This document shows positions 25,285 through 33,020 of a stretch of 40,224 nt of DNA, one piece after another. A program made the position numbers and the translations under genes. The notes beneath the pieces were generated by a model. That model was not told the DNA's origin, ran no database searches, and worked only from the letters and a program-made list of their open reading frames with translations. Each line of letters opens with the position of its first letter. Position 1 is the stretch's first letter. Source of the stretch: Akkermansia muciniphila (GTDB lineage: Bacteria > Verrucomicrobiota > Verrucomicrobiia > Verrucomicrobiales > Verrucomicrobiaceae); the NCBI GenBank assembly GCA_945863205.1, contig CAMAZK010000014.1, positions 1 to 40,224 of the forward strand. Direction: 5' to 3'.

Positions 25285-26532
25285 ATGACCCGATTTGCCC
25301 TGCTCTGCCTTGTCGTCGGCCTCACGGTTTGGAGCCAAGCCCAGGAGCGGCAGTTGCCGAAGCTTTCCGCCAATCTCGACGCCCTGCTCAATCTCTCCGC
25401 GATGTGGGGATGGACCACGGAGGACTTTGAAAAGCACTATGTCGTGAAGCTGGAGGACCAGTCCAAGCAGCAGAAGCCGCCGCAGTTCGAGTGGATCAGC
25501 AATGCCAGGCTGCGCGCCCGCTTTTCCCGGAACATGTTCTCGAACGTGGAGACGAAGCTGACGATGTTCGGCGGCTCGATCAATGTGGAGGAGGCCGTCA
25601 TCGAGTTTGTGGACGGCAAGGCGGCGCGGGCGACCGTTTCGTTCTACAACCGGGGGGACTCCGGCGACATCGACGCCGCCGAGTTTGACCGCATGTTCAG
25701 GACCATCGGCCAAAACCTCGGCCAGGTGACGAAGGTCGCGCCGAAGAAGCAGCTGAACTCCGCCAACGCGGCGCTCGACGTCACCAGCTGGATGTGGAGC
25801 TCGCCGACCGGCATCGCCCTGCTGGAATACAACGAGTACAACAAGCCGGGAAAGAGCACGAAGCCCGAGTTCCTGCGCATGAAACTGGCCGCGCCGGATC
25901 AGGCCAACTGGAGCATGGGCAAGATGGCCACCGGTGTGCAACGCATGGAACTGCTCCAGCGCGTCAAAAAGACCCCGGAGGGCGATGTTTACATCACTGG
26001 AGTGCCGATGGTGGACCAGGGACAAAAGGGCTACTGCGTGGCGGCAAGCTGCCAGCGCCTCTTCGAGTACATGCGCATCCCCTGCGACCAGCACGAGATG
26101 GCGCAACTGGTCAGCGTGGATGCGGAGCGCGGCGCCGACGTGCTGACGATGCAGAAGAGCCTGGCCAAGATCGACAGCGCCTTCAAGGTCACCTTCAAGC
26201 CACTGATCAACCCCGAGCAGTACTACACCACCAGCCGCAAGAGGCGTGTGTCGGAGAAGCAGTTCCTCTCGATTTTGCAGGAAAACGTGGATAAGGGCGT
26301 GCCGCTGCTTTGGGGCCTGATCCTGGGAGAGAAGCCGGAGGATCCACCGCTTCCCGGCGCGGGGCAAACGCGCGGCGGCCATATGCGCATGGTCATCGGC
26401 TACAATCTGGCCAAGCACCAACTGCTCTTCACCGACTCCTGGGGCGCAGGCCACGAACTCAAGCGCATGTCCATGCTCGACGCCTACGACGTCACCATGG
26501 GCCTCTACTCGATGGCCCCACGAGGATTCTGA
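25285..26532 (+). CDS. Secreted C39-like (papain-fold) cysteine peptidase
   Basis: The 415-residue protein has a signal peptide (TRFALLCLVVGLTVWSQAQ). The N-terminal ~220 residues form a domain I do not recognise. The C-terminal part resembles peptidase C39-like domains: VPMVDQGQKGYCVAASCQRL gives an oxyanion Gln and Cys251, GGHMRMVIGYN gives His366, and FTDSWGAGHE gives Asp384. Cleavage specificity and substrate are unknown; an adhesion, toxin-processing or surface-remodelling role is possible but not shown. A strong promoter sits directly upstream. The gene is monocistronic or followed by the small membrane protein 68 nt later. Confidence 0.8.
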   Translation: MTRFALLCLVVGLTVWSQAQERQLPKLSANLDALLNLSAMWGWTTEDFEKHYVVKLEDQSKQQKPPQFEWISNARLRARFSRNMFSNVETKLTMFGGSINVEEAVIEFVDGKAARATVSFYNRGDSGDIDAAEFDRMFRTIGQNLGQVTKVAPKKQLNSANAALDVTSWMWSSPTGIALLEYNEYNKPGKSTKPEFLRMKLAAPDQANWSMGKMATGVQRMELLQRVKKTPEGDVYITGVPMVDQGQKGYCVAASCQRLFEYMRIPCDQHEMAQLVSVDAERGADVLTMQKSLAKIDSAFKVTFKPLINPEQYYTTSRKRRVSEKQFLSILQENVDKGVPLLWGLILGEKPEDPPLPGAGQTRGGHMRMVIGYNLAKHQLLFTDSWGAGHELKRMSMLDAYDVTMGLYSMAPRGF

Positions 26533-26600
26533 TCACCCGTCTCTGCTTTCTTCGACATTCATCAGGCTGCCGCGTGCCTTCATGATCTAAAAATCTTCGC

Positions 26601-26972
26601 ATGCACCGCAGGCCGTCAAACGACGGGCTTTACGCCACCGAGCGATTTCATCGTCTCTTCATGGTCTTGTTCGCGCCTGCCTACGCGATCTTCCTTCCCT
26701 TCATTTTCACGGCTGCCACGTCCTGGTCCGCCAGAAACCATTCGCCGCGGCGGCTATGGCAGCCGTTGACCATCCTCTCGCTGGCGGCGGCGACCGTCTC
26801 AGCCGCCGGTGTGCTGGTCTTCGAGGCCACCCGCAGTAGTGGCGCCGGCAAGCTTCTCAAAGCCTGGGCTTTGTCCTACCTGGTCTTCTGTGCGGTTCTT
26901 CTGCCCCACAGCATCGGCAGACTCCTTGTGCTGCAACGCGCCCGAAACGCAACTCGTCGGCCGAAACGCTGA
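26601..26972 (+). CDS. Small membrane protein, unknown function
   Basis: The 123-residue product has three predicted membrane segments: LFMVLFAPAYAIFLPFIFTA, LTILSLAAATVSAAGVLVFE and LSYLVFCAVLLPHSIGRLLV. It has basic N- and C-termini (RARNATRRPKR at the end). Nothing in it identifies a family. The hydrophobic pattern supports a real gene, but no strong ribosome binding site or promoter is evident. It converges with the DenD-like gene, ending 26 nt from that gene's stop codon. Confidence 0.5.
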   Translation: MHRRPSNDGLYATERFHRLFMVLFAPAYAIFLPFIFTAATSWSARNHSPRRLWQPLTILSLAAATVSAAGVLVFEATRSSGAGKLLKAWALSYLVFCAVLLPHSIGRLLVLQRARNATRRPKR

Positions 26973-26998
26973 TTCGTCCAGCAGACGACCTGAGGCAC

Positions 26999-27967
26999 TC
27001 ACTTCGCCAAAAAGTCCTCCACAAACTGCTCCACGATCACCTTCAGCTCTGGCGGGCGCGGCAGACCGATCGCCTCGGCGCGTGCGCCGTCCACCTGCTG
27101 CGGCCAGTTATCGACGATGCCTTGAATGCGGGCATCGAAAGCGTCAACAATCGGCCCCAGCGTGATCCCACGCTCAGCGGCGACTTCGGTGATGACTTGT
27201 TCGGCGATCTGCGGCGTCACGCGATGCGCGGGCAGCACATAGGCGCGGTCTTTGCCGAGTTTCGATTCCTCGACTTCGCTCAAGGCGATGAACGACTCGA
27301 TCACCGTGCGGTAGCCGGTCATCGGATGCGGTTGATCGCGGCGGATCGGCAGCATGCAGGCTTCGCCGTTCAGCGGCTCGCGGAACATGCCGCTGGCCCA
27401 GCTCGAAGCGGCGGCGTTCGGCTTGCCGGGGCGCACGATCACCGTCGGCAGGCGCACGCTGCGGCCATCGAAGTGACCTTTGCGCGTGTGATCATTCACC
27501 ATCATCTCGCACATCGCCTTCGTCATGCCGTAGGTCGTCTGCGGGAGCTGCTTCGTCATGTCGGACATCATCTGCGACATGTCGATGCCGCCGTAGCAGG
27601 CCACGCTGCTCGCAAACACCACACGCGGCCTGCCTTCCGCAGCACGCGCCGCTTCGAAGACATTCCGGCCGCCATCCAGGTTCACACGCATCGCATCGTC
27701 GAAGCGCTCCTCGCACTCGCCGCTCACCATCGAGGCGAGGTGAAAGATCACGTCGAACTTCGATCCCGTCGCCGCGAAAACCGTCGCGCGGTCGCCGATG
27801 TCGCCCACCACCTGTTTCACGCGAGCATCCGTCGGTTCTCCGCGAAAAAACGCATCCAGCAGCACCATCTCGGTGATCGGCTGGCTGCACCACGTGCCGC
27901 GTTCGAGGAGCTTGTTTGCGAGTTGCGAGCCGAGAAAGCCGCCGCCGCCGGTGATGATGATTTTCAT
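26999..27967 (-). CDS. denD: DenD-like NAD-dependent dehydrogenase (D-erythronate dehydrogenase family, extended SDR)
   Basis: The 322-residue extended SDR starts MKIIITGGGGFLG, the NAD-binding glycine motif. The catalytic set Ser120/121, Tyr146 and Lys150 (TTYGMTKAMCEMM) is present. The segment NDHTRKGHFDGRSVRLPTVI and the later PGKPNAAASSWASGMFREPL are characteristic of the DenD branch, which oxidises D-erythronate at C2 in four-carbon sugar-acid catabolism. The kinase (DUF1537), aldolase and isomerase of that pathway are not in the window, so the substrate remains likely but unproven. A promoter with TATGAT lies upstream. Confidence 0.82.
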   Translation of the reverse strand: MKIIITGGGGFLGSQLANKLLERGTWCSQPITEMVLLDAFFRGEPTDARVKQVVGDIGDRATVFAATGSKFDVIFHLASMVSGECEERFDDAMRVNLDGGRNVFEAARAAEGRPRVVFASSVACYGGIDMSQMMSDMTKQLPQTTYGMTKAMCEMMVNDHTRKGHFDGRSVRLPTVIVRPGKPNAAASSWASGMFREPLNGEACMLPIRRDQPHPMTGYRTVIESFIALSEVEESKLGKDRAYVLPAHRVTPQIAEQVITEVAAERGITLGPIVDAFDARIQGIVDNWPQQVDGARAEAIGLPRPPELKVIVEQFVEDFLAK

Positions 27968-27999
27968 GCGTGGGTTGAGATCGGAAGTGAGGAGTGCGG

Positions 28000-28027
28000 A
28001 TCATAGATTGACCGCGCGGCAAGGCAA
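28000..28027 (-). promoter_or_regulatory. Putative sigma-70-type promoter for the DenD-like gene
   Basis: Read on the minus strand, TTGCCT (28022-28027), a 16-nt spacer and TATGAT (28000-28005) form a -35/-10 pair. The predicted start near 27993 gives a leader of about 26 nt to the ATG at 27967. It lies in the 127-nt divergent region shared with the beta-propeller gene. Confidence 0.5.
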
Positions 28028-28094
28028 CGGCCTTCCACCGACCACGGCAAAGAGCACGTCTCAAGCCGTGCCGCAGGCGTACTCCTCGCCGAAC

Positions 28095-29348
28095 ATGACC
28101 TCGATCCTCAATCCCGCCCGCCTGTCTTTCATCGCTGGCGCCCTGTCGCTGACCATCACCCCCGCCGTCGCCGCCGACTGGCCGCAGTGGCGCGGGCCGG
28201 ATCGTGACGGCCGGATCGAAGGCAAGGCATTCCCTTCCTCGCTGGGCGAAAAGGTGCTCCGCAAAGAGTGGCGGGTCGATCTGGGGCCGGGATACTCGGG
28301 ACCTGTCGTCGTGGGTGATCGCGTGTTCACCACGGAGACGGAGGATCGCGAAAAGGAAGTGGTTCGCGCTCTGGACCGCAAGACCGGGAAGGAAATCTGG
28401 CGGGCCTCATGGCCAGGTGCGATGAACGTGCCCTTCTTTGCCAAGGCCAACGGGGACTGGATCCGCGCCACGCCGGCATGCGATGGCGAGCGGCTCTACG
28501 TGGCCGGCATGCGCGATGTGTTGGTCTGTTTGAGCGCCGCCTCTGGCAAGGAACTCTGGCGCTTCGATTTCGTGGCGGAACTCAAGACACCCGAGCCCGC
28601 CTTCGGTTTTGTTTCCTCACCCCTGCTGGATGGCGACGCGGTTTACGTCCAAGCCGGAGCCGGAACCTGCAAGCTGGACAAAATGACGGGCAAGCTGCTC
28701 TGGCGCACGCTGACGGACCCGGGCGGCATGTCTGGCAGCGCCTTCGCCTCCCCTGTCATCGAGACGCTCGCCACCAAGCGGCAGCTCGTCGTGCAAACAC
28801 GCACGAAGCTCGCCGGCGTCTCTCTCACCGATGGCAAGGAGCTGTGGTCGCAGGAGGTGAAGGCCTTCCGCGGCATGAACATCCTCACGCCCACCGCCCA
28901 CAAGGGCGGCGTCTTCACCAGCACCTACGGAGGTGCGACCACGATGTTCGCCGTTGGCAAAGAGGGTGACGGTTTCAAAATCGGCGAGCAGTGGACGCTC
29001 AAGGAGCAGGGCTACATGACCTCTCCCGTCATCCTCGACGGCGTCGGCTACGAGGTGAACCGCGACCAGCGCCTCATCGCCGTCGATCTCGCCACCGGCT
29101 CGAAGCTCTGGGAGGTGAAGGACAAATTCGGCAAGTACTGGAGCCTCGTGACCGACGGGAAGAAGATCCTCGCCCTCGATCAAAAGGGCGAACTGCTCCT
29201 CTTCCAGCCCACGCGCGAGGGATGGAACGTCCTCGACCGCGTGGAGGTCAGCAAGGAAGAGTCCTGGGCTCACCTCGCTGTTTCTGACGGCCAGGTTTTT
29301 ATCCGCGATCTGAAAGGCATGACTGTCTGGCAATGGAGCGAACCCTGA
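28095..29348 (+). CDS. Exported PQQ-like beta-propeller repeat protein
   Basis: ATG 28095 was chosen because a signal peptide follows (LSFIAGALSLTITPAVAA); the frame is open back to 27798 but that part overlaps the DenD-like gene. The 417-residue protein begins its mature part with DWPQWRGPDRDG, the standard opening of PVC outer-membrane PQQ-like propellers. Propeller blades repeat the pattern V.ALDRKTGKEIWR, VCLSAASGKELWRFDF, CKLDKMTGKLLWR, AGVSLTDGKELWSQE and IAVDLATGSKLWEVKD. These proteins act as scaffolds or as relatives of quinoprotein dehydrogenases. I see no sure PQQ-binding residues, so an enzymatic role is open. The beta-hydroxyacid dehydrogenase gene follows after 55 nt. Confidence 0.88.
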   Translation: MTSILNPARLSFIAGALSLTITPAVAADWPQWRGPDRDGRIEGKAFPSSLGEKVLRKEWRVDLGPGYSGPVVVGDRVFTTETEDREKEVVRALDRKTGKEIWRASWPGAMNVPFFAKANGDWIRATPACDGERLYVAGMRDVLVCLSAASGKELWRFDFVAELKTPEPAFGFVSSPLLDGDAVYVQAGAGTCKLDKMTGKLLWRTLTDPGGMSGSAFASPVIETLATKRQLVVQTRTKLAGVSLTDGKELWSQEVKAFRGMNILTPTAHKGGVFTSTYGGATTMFAVGKEGDGFKIGEQWTLKEQGYMTSPVILDGVGYEVNRDQRLIAVDLATGSKLWEVKDKFGKYWSLVTDGKKILALDQKGELLLFQPTREGWNVLDRVEVSKEESWAHLAVSDGQVFIRDLKGMTVWQWSEP

Positions 29349-29403
29349 ATCACCATCGCCGATTGCATTTCCAGCCCTCCTGCGGTGTATGCATCAACCA
29401 CAC

Positions 29404-30276
29404 ATGAACAAGCCACTCACAGGACACAAGATCGGATTCGTCGGACTCGGCAATATGGGCCGGGCCAATGCACGTCATCTCCATGAAGCCGGAGCCGAGG
29501 TCTTCGTCTGGAATCGCAGTGATGCGCCTGCGGAGGCGGCGGTGGCTTTGGGCATGAAGCGGGCGGCCAGTTTGCCCGAACTCGCCCGCGAAATCGGTCC
29601 CGGCATCATCTGCATCAACCTGACGATGACCGATGTCGTCGAGAAGGTTGTCTTTGGTGAAGGCGGCTTGATCGAAGGCCTGCACCCCGACGCGCTCATC
29701 ATCGACTTCGGCACCACTGGGGTGCCGGAGACGAAAAAATGGGCCGAACGCGTGAACTGGGTCGATGCGCCCGTCTCCGGCGGCCAGGTCGGCGCAGAGG
29801 CCGCGACGCTCACGATCATGGCCGGCGGCAGCGAGGCGAATTTCCAGCGTGCTTTGCCGATTTTCCAGGTCTGCGGCAAAAACATCACTCATCTCGGCGC
29901 GAGCGGCAGCGGACAAGTGACCAAGCTCGCGAATCAACTCATCGTTGCCCAAACCATTGATGCCGTCGCACAGGCGTTGCGGATGGCGGAGCTCTCCGGC
30001 GTCGATGCTGCGCTCGTGCGCAAGGCCCTGCTCGGCGGCTTCGCCGAAAGCCGCATCCTCGATCTCCACGGCGACCGCATGGTGCGCCGCGACTTCGTCC
30101 CCGGCGGCCGTGCCGAGCTGCAGCTCAAAGACGTGCGCCTCATGGCCCAGCTCGCCGATTCCGTCGGCCTCGATTCACCCACGCTGAAGAACTCTCTCGC
30201 GCAGTGGGAGAAGTTTGTTCACGAAAAAGGCTTCGGGGATCTCGACCACTCGGGCTTGTTCAGGCTCTACGAATGA
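29404..30276 (+). CDS. Beta-hydroxyacid dehydrogenase (3-hydroxyisobutyrate dehydrogenase/LtnD family)
   Basis: The 290-residue protein has the NAD(P)-binding GFVGLGNMGRANARHL (GxGxxG) at its N-terminus, the substrate-site DAPVSGGQVGAE at ~121-131 and the catalytic Lys174 in GQVTKLANQL. These are the signatures of the family that includes 3-hydroxyisobutyrate, tartronate semialdehyde and L-threonate dehydrogenases. Substrate cannot be read from the sequence alone. A start at ATG 29389 would add MHQPH and is also possible; 29404 begins closer to the conserved fold. Its neighbourhood, with a DenD-like sugar-acid dehydrogenase 1.4 kb away, makes a four-carbon sugar acid a reasonable guess. Confidence 0.88.
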   Translation: MNKPLTGHKIGFVGLGNMGRANARHLHEAGAEVFVWNRSDAPAEAAVALGMKRAASLPELAREIGPGIICINLTMTDVVEKVVFGEGGLIEGLHPDALIIDFGTTGVPETKKWAERVNWVDAPVSGGQVGAEAATLTIMAGGSEANFQRALPIFQVCGKNITHLGASGSGQVTKLANQLIVAQTIDAVAQALRMAELSGVDAALVRKALLGGFAESRILDLHGDRMVRRDFVPGGRAELQLKDVRLMAQLADSVGLDSPTLKNSLAQWEKFVHEKGFGDLDHSGLFRLYE

Positions 30277-30467
30277 GACGAAGCGCGAGTATGGCGTAGC
30301 CCAGCTTTCAGATGCGGCATGCAGAAGGCCAAGGGACTCGGCAAAAAGTCCTGACTTTGGGGTGAAAACCCCATTTCTTGACTGCTTGGCGGTCTTCATG
30401 GTTTCGCCATGCGGACTCACTCCCGATTTCCAATTCGAGCCAATGACTTTACCAATGGGGCAGCGTC

Positions 30468-31667
30468 ATGAATGCACTCCCGCCTGGTATTCTGACCATC
30501 AACGCAGGATCTTCGAGCATCAGGTTTTCCGTCTATCGGGCGGGCGATCCTCTGCTCTTGGAACTGCACGGAAAAATGGATCGCATCGGCCAGGGGGGCA
30601 CGCGTCTGATTTTCAGGGACAGAGCTGAGGAACAGCAAGAAAGCCTGCCGGTCGCCGTGGCGGATCATTCGGCGGCGGCGATGTTTTTGATCGACTGGTT
30701 GGAGGGACGGAAGGTCTTCGATGCCGTTCGGGCGGTGGGGCATCGCGTGGTGCATGGGATGGCTCATGCCGAGCCGACGCTCGTCACGACGACGCTGGTC
30801 GGTGAGCTTCATCGCATCACGTCCTACGCGCCGGATCATTTGCCGCAGGAGCTGGGCCTCATCCAGGCGCTGCATTCCAGGCATCCTGAGCTGCCACAAC
30901 TGGCCTGCTTTGACACGTCCTTTCACTGCACCATGCCACGCGTGGCAAAGATGCTGCCCATCCCGCGACGCTACGAAACGCTGGGCGTGCAACGCTACGG
31001 CTTCCACGGCCTCTCGTATGCCTATCTGATGGAGGAACTCATGCGCCTGAATGATCCTGCTGCGGTGAAGGGACGCGTGATCCTGGCTCATCTGGGCAAT
31101 GGTGCCAGCCTGGCTGCGGTGCGTGATGGCGAGAGCCTGGACACGAGCATGAGCTTCACGCCAAACGCTGGTCTGGTGATGGGAACGCGCACGGGTGACA
31201 TCGACCCAGGCCTGATCAACTACCTGGCCAACACCGAGGGGATGACGACCGCACAGTTTCAGCACATGGTGAATCACGAGTCCGGCATGCTGGGCGTCTC
31301 AGAGACCAGCTCTGACATGCGCGATCTGCTGGAGCAGGAGGCCACCGATGTGCGTTCTGCGGAGGCTGTGGCGCTGTTTTGTTATCAGGCGAAGAAATGG
31401 GTCGGTGCCTTCTCCGCCGTGCTGGATGGACTCGACACGCTGGTCTTCTCCGGCGGCATCGGTGAAAATTCACCCCAGGTCCGCACGCGCATCTGCCAGG
31501 GCCTCGACTTCCTCGGCATCGAACTCGACGAAAAGCGCAACGCCAGCTCTGCGGCAGTGATTTCCTCAGAAAACAGCCGTGCCACGGTGCGGGTGATCAA
31601 TACGGATGAGGAACTCATGATCGCACGCTCGGTGTGTCGGGAGCTGCGGCTCGCGGAGGCAGTCTGA
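30468..31667 (+). CDS. ackA: Acetate kinase
   Basis: The 399-residue protein has all main acetate kinase signatures: ILTINAGSSSIRFSVYRAG, GHRVVHGM, ACFDTSFHCTMP, RYGFHGLSYAYLMEEL, HLGNGASLAAVRDG, DTSMSFTPNAGLVMGTRTGD and FSGGIGENSPQVR. It converts acetyl phosphate and ADP to acetate and ATP. No phosphotransacetylase or phosphoketolase lies next to it here, so its acetyl phosphate source is encoded elsewhere. It is the first gene of the metal and stress block and is followed 101 nt later by the DUF302 gene. The 191 nt upstream contain only weak hairpins and no clear promoter. Confidence 0.95.
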   Translation: MNALPPGILTINAGSSSIRFSVYRAGDPLLLELHGKMDRIGQGGTRLIFRDRAEEQQESLPVAVADHSAAAMFLIDWLEGRKVFDAVRAVGHRVVHGMAHAEPTLVTTTLVGELHRITSYAPDHLPQELGLIQALHSRHPELPQLACFDTSFHCTMPRVAKMLPIPRRYETLGVQRYGFHGLSYAYLMEELMRLNDPAAVKGRVILAHLGNGASLAAVRDGESLDTSMSFTPNAGLVMGTRTGDIDPGLINYLANTEGMTTAQFQHMVNHESGMLGVSETSSDMRDLLEQEATDVRSAEAVALFCYQAKKWVGAFSAVLDGLDTLVFSGGIGENSPQVRTRICQGLDFLGIELDEKRNASSAAVISSENSRATVRVINTDEELMIARSVCRELRLAEAV

Positions 31668-31768
31668 AAGGACAAACGCAGTGCGGTAGGTCATCACCCC
31701 ATGGCAGGTCGCAGCGGCATTTGGCAGGGTGGTGGGACTGGCGGCGAACTCCAACCCCTCACAACACC

Positions 31769-32155
31769 ATGCTGATCCAACTAACCACCCACAAGACTGT
31801 GAAAGAGGCCGCCGAGGCGCTGCACATCGCCGTCGAGGCTCATCACTTCGGCGTCATGCAGGTCCATGATCTCAAGGAGACCATGTGGAAGAAGGGCGTG
31901 GAGATCGCCCACGAGTGCCTAATCTTCGAAGTCTGCCAGCCGCAACAGGCAAAGAAGGTGCTCGATGCGAACATGAGCATCTCCACGGCCCTGCCTTGCC
32001 GCATCTCCGTCTATGAGGAGGGCGGCCAGACCACTCTCGCCACCCTGAAACCAACGGTGCTGCTGGCCATGTTCAACACGCCCCAGCTCAATGATGTGGC
32101 TCAAGAAGTGGAGGATGCGATTCTCGCGATCATGACGGCGGCTGCTTCCGCCTGA
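31769..32155 (+). CDS. DUF302 domain-containing protein
   Basis: The 128-residue protein fits the DUF302 family: TVKEAAEALHIAVEAHHFGV, then LKETMWKKG, CLIFEVCQPQQAKKVL, the LPCRISVYEEGGQTTLATLK strand pair and a C-terminal helix. The fold is a small alpha/beta domain related to TT1751; function is unknown, and members often lie near metal or stress genes. ATG 31769 is used because the domain begins right there; an open extension to 31634 overlaps ackA. It precedes the His-rich membrane protein by 40 nt and probably shares its transcript. Cys residues in ECLIFEVC and LPC could bind a metal, which is inference. Confidence 0.88.
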   Translation: MLIQLTTHKTVKEAAEALHIAVEAHHFGVMQVHDLKETMWKKGVEIAHECLIFEVCQPQQAKKVLDANMSISTALPCRISVYEEGGQTTLATLKPTVLLAMFNTPQLNDVAQEVEDAILAIMTAAASA

Positions 32156-32195
32156 TTCCCCTGCCCCTTCGCTCCACCCCATCCTAACGAACGCC

Positions 32196-33020
32196 ATGAA
32201 CGAGCAAGAGCATCCAGACGCCAAAGAGCCGGCTCTCCCCGAAGCCGCAGGCACTGCCGAATCTCATCCACATACAGTTCATGGCGCTGCCAGCGCGGTG
32301 GCATCAGCCGGACATCATCACGAACACGGTCCGACGAGTCTTCGCATCTACAGCCACTCCTCGCTGCTGTTCTGGTGGCCGGTCTGGGCGGTTGGCTATG
32401 TCATGGCTGCCCTCACTTATTGGCAGGGCAAGGCGCATCACTTGGAATCCGCTGGGCAGGTGCTGGAGTGGGTCCATCCCGGCAACAATCTCGGTGTGAT
32501 CTACTTCCTCACACTGTTCCTGATCATCCTGATCACGAACTTTTCCGTGCGCGGCCTCGCTTCGGGAATGGTCATCATGGGGGCAGCTTTGCTGACCGTG
32601 GTGCTGGCCTATCTTGGCTGGTGGGACGAGGTCTTCCGATGGTTTGGCAATCTCACCATCCACCTCACGATGGGCGCCTACTTCTGGTTCTCCACCCTGA
32701 TGTTCGTGACATGGGTCTTCACGGTGTTTGGAATGGATCGCCTGAGCTACTGGGAGGTCACGCCGGGGCAGATCACCCGCAAGGTGCTCTTTGGCGGTGG
32801 CTCAAACAGTTACAACACACAGGGCATGGGGCTGGAAAAGCATCGCGATGACATCTTCCGCCACTGGCTGCTGGGTGTCGGTTCGGGCGACATGAAGATT
32901 CGGACATCGGGAGCTACTCGCGAGCAGCTCGATCTGCCGAACGTTCTCTTCATCGGCTCAAAGGTGAACATCATGCAGAGGCTCATTGCCCTGGTGCCGG
33001 AGGGGCCGGATGATGTCTGA
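32196..33020 (+). CDS. His-rich four-helix membrane protein with possible PH-like C-terminal domain
   Basis: I do not recognise a named family. The 274-residue protein has a disordered N-terminus with many His ([17 protein letters not shown] within residues ~20-46). Four hydrophobic segments follow: [57 protein letters not shown] and [19 protein letters not shown]. The C-terminal ~85 residues ([18 protein letters not shown], then [18 protein letters not shown]) resemble a bacterial PH-like domain. The His cluster suggests binding of a soft or borderline metal. The gene overlaps the copper-pump gene by 8 nt, so the two proteins are probably made together. A metal-delivery or membrane-organising role is inference. 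Confidence 0.8.
   Translation: MNEQEHPDAKEPALPEAAGTAESHPHTVHGAASAVASAGHHHEHGPTSLRIYSHSSLLFWWPVWAVGYVMAALTYWQGKAHHLESAGQVLEWVHPGNNLGVIYFLTLFLIILITNFSVRGLASGMVIMGAALLTVVLAYLGWWDEVFRWFGNLTIHLTMGAYFWFSTLMFVTWVFTVFGMDRLSYWEVTPGQITRKVLFGGGSNSYNTQGMGLEKHRDDIFRHWLLGVGSGDMKIRTSGATREQLDLPNVLFIGSKVNIMQRLIALVPEGPDDV

Noticed and set aside
30358-30373. TGGGG-TGAAAA-CCCCA hairpin upstream of ackA
   Set aside because: A 5-bp stem without T tract is too weak to call a terminator or an operator.
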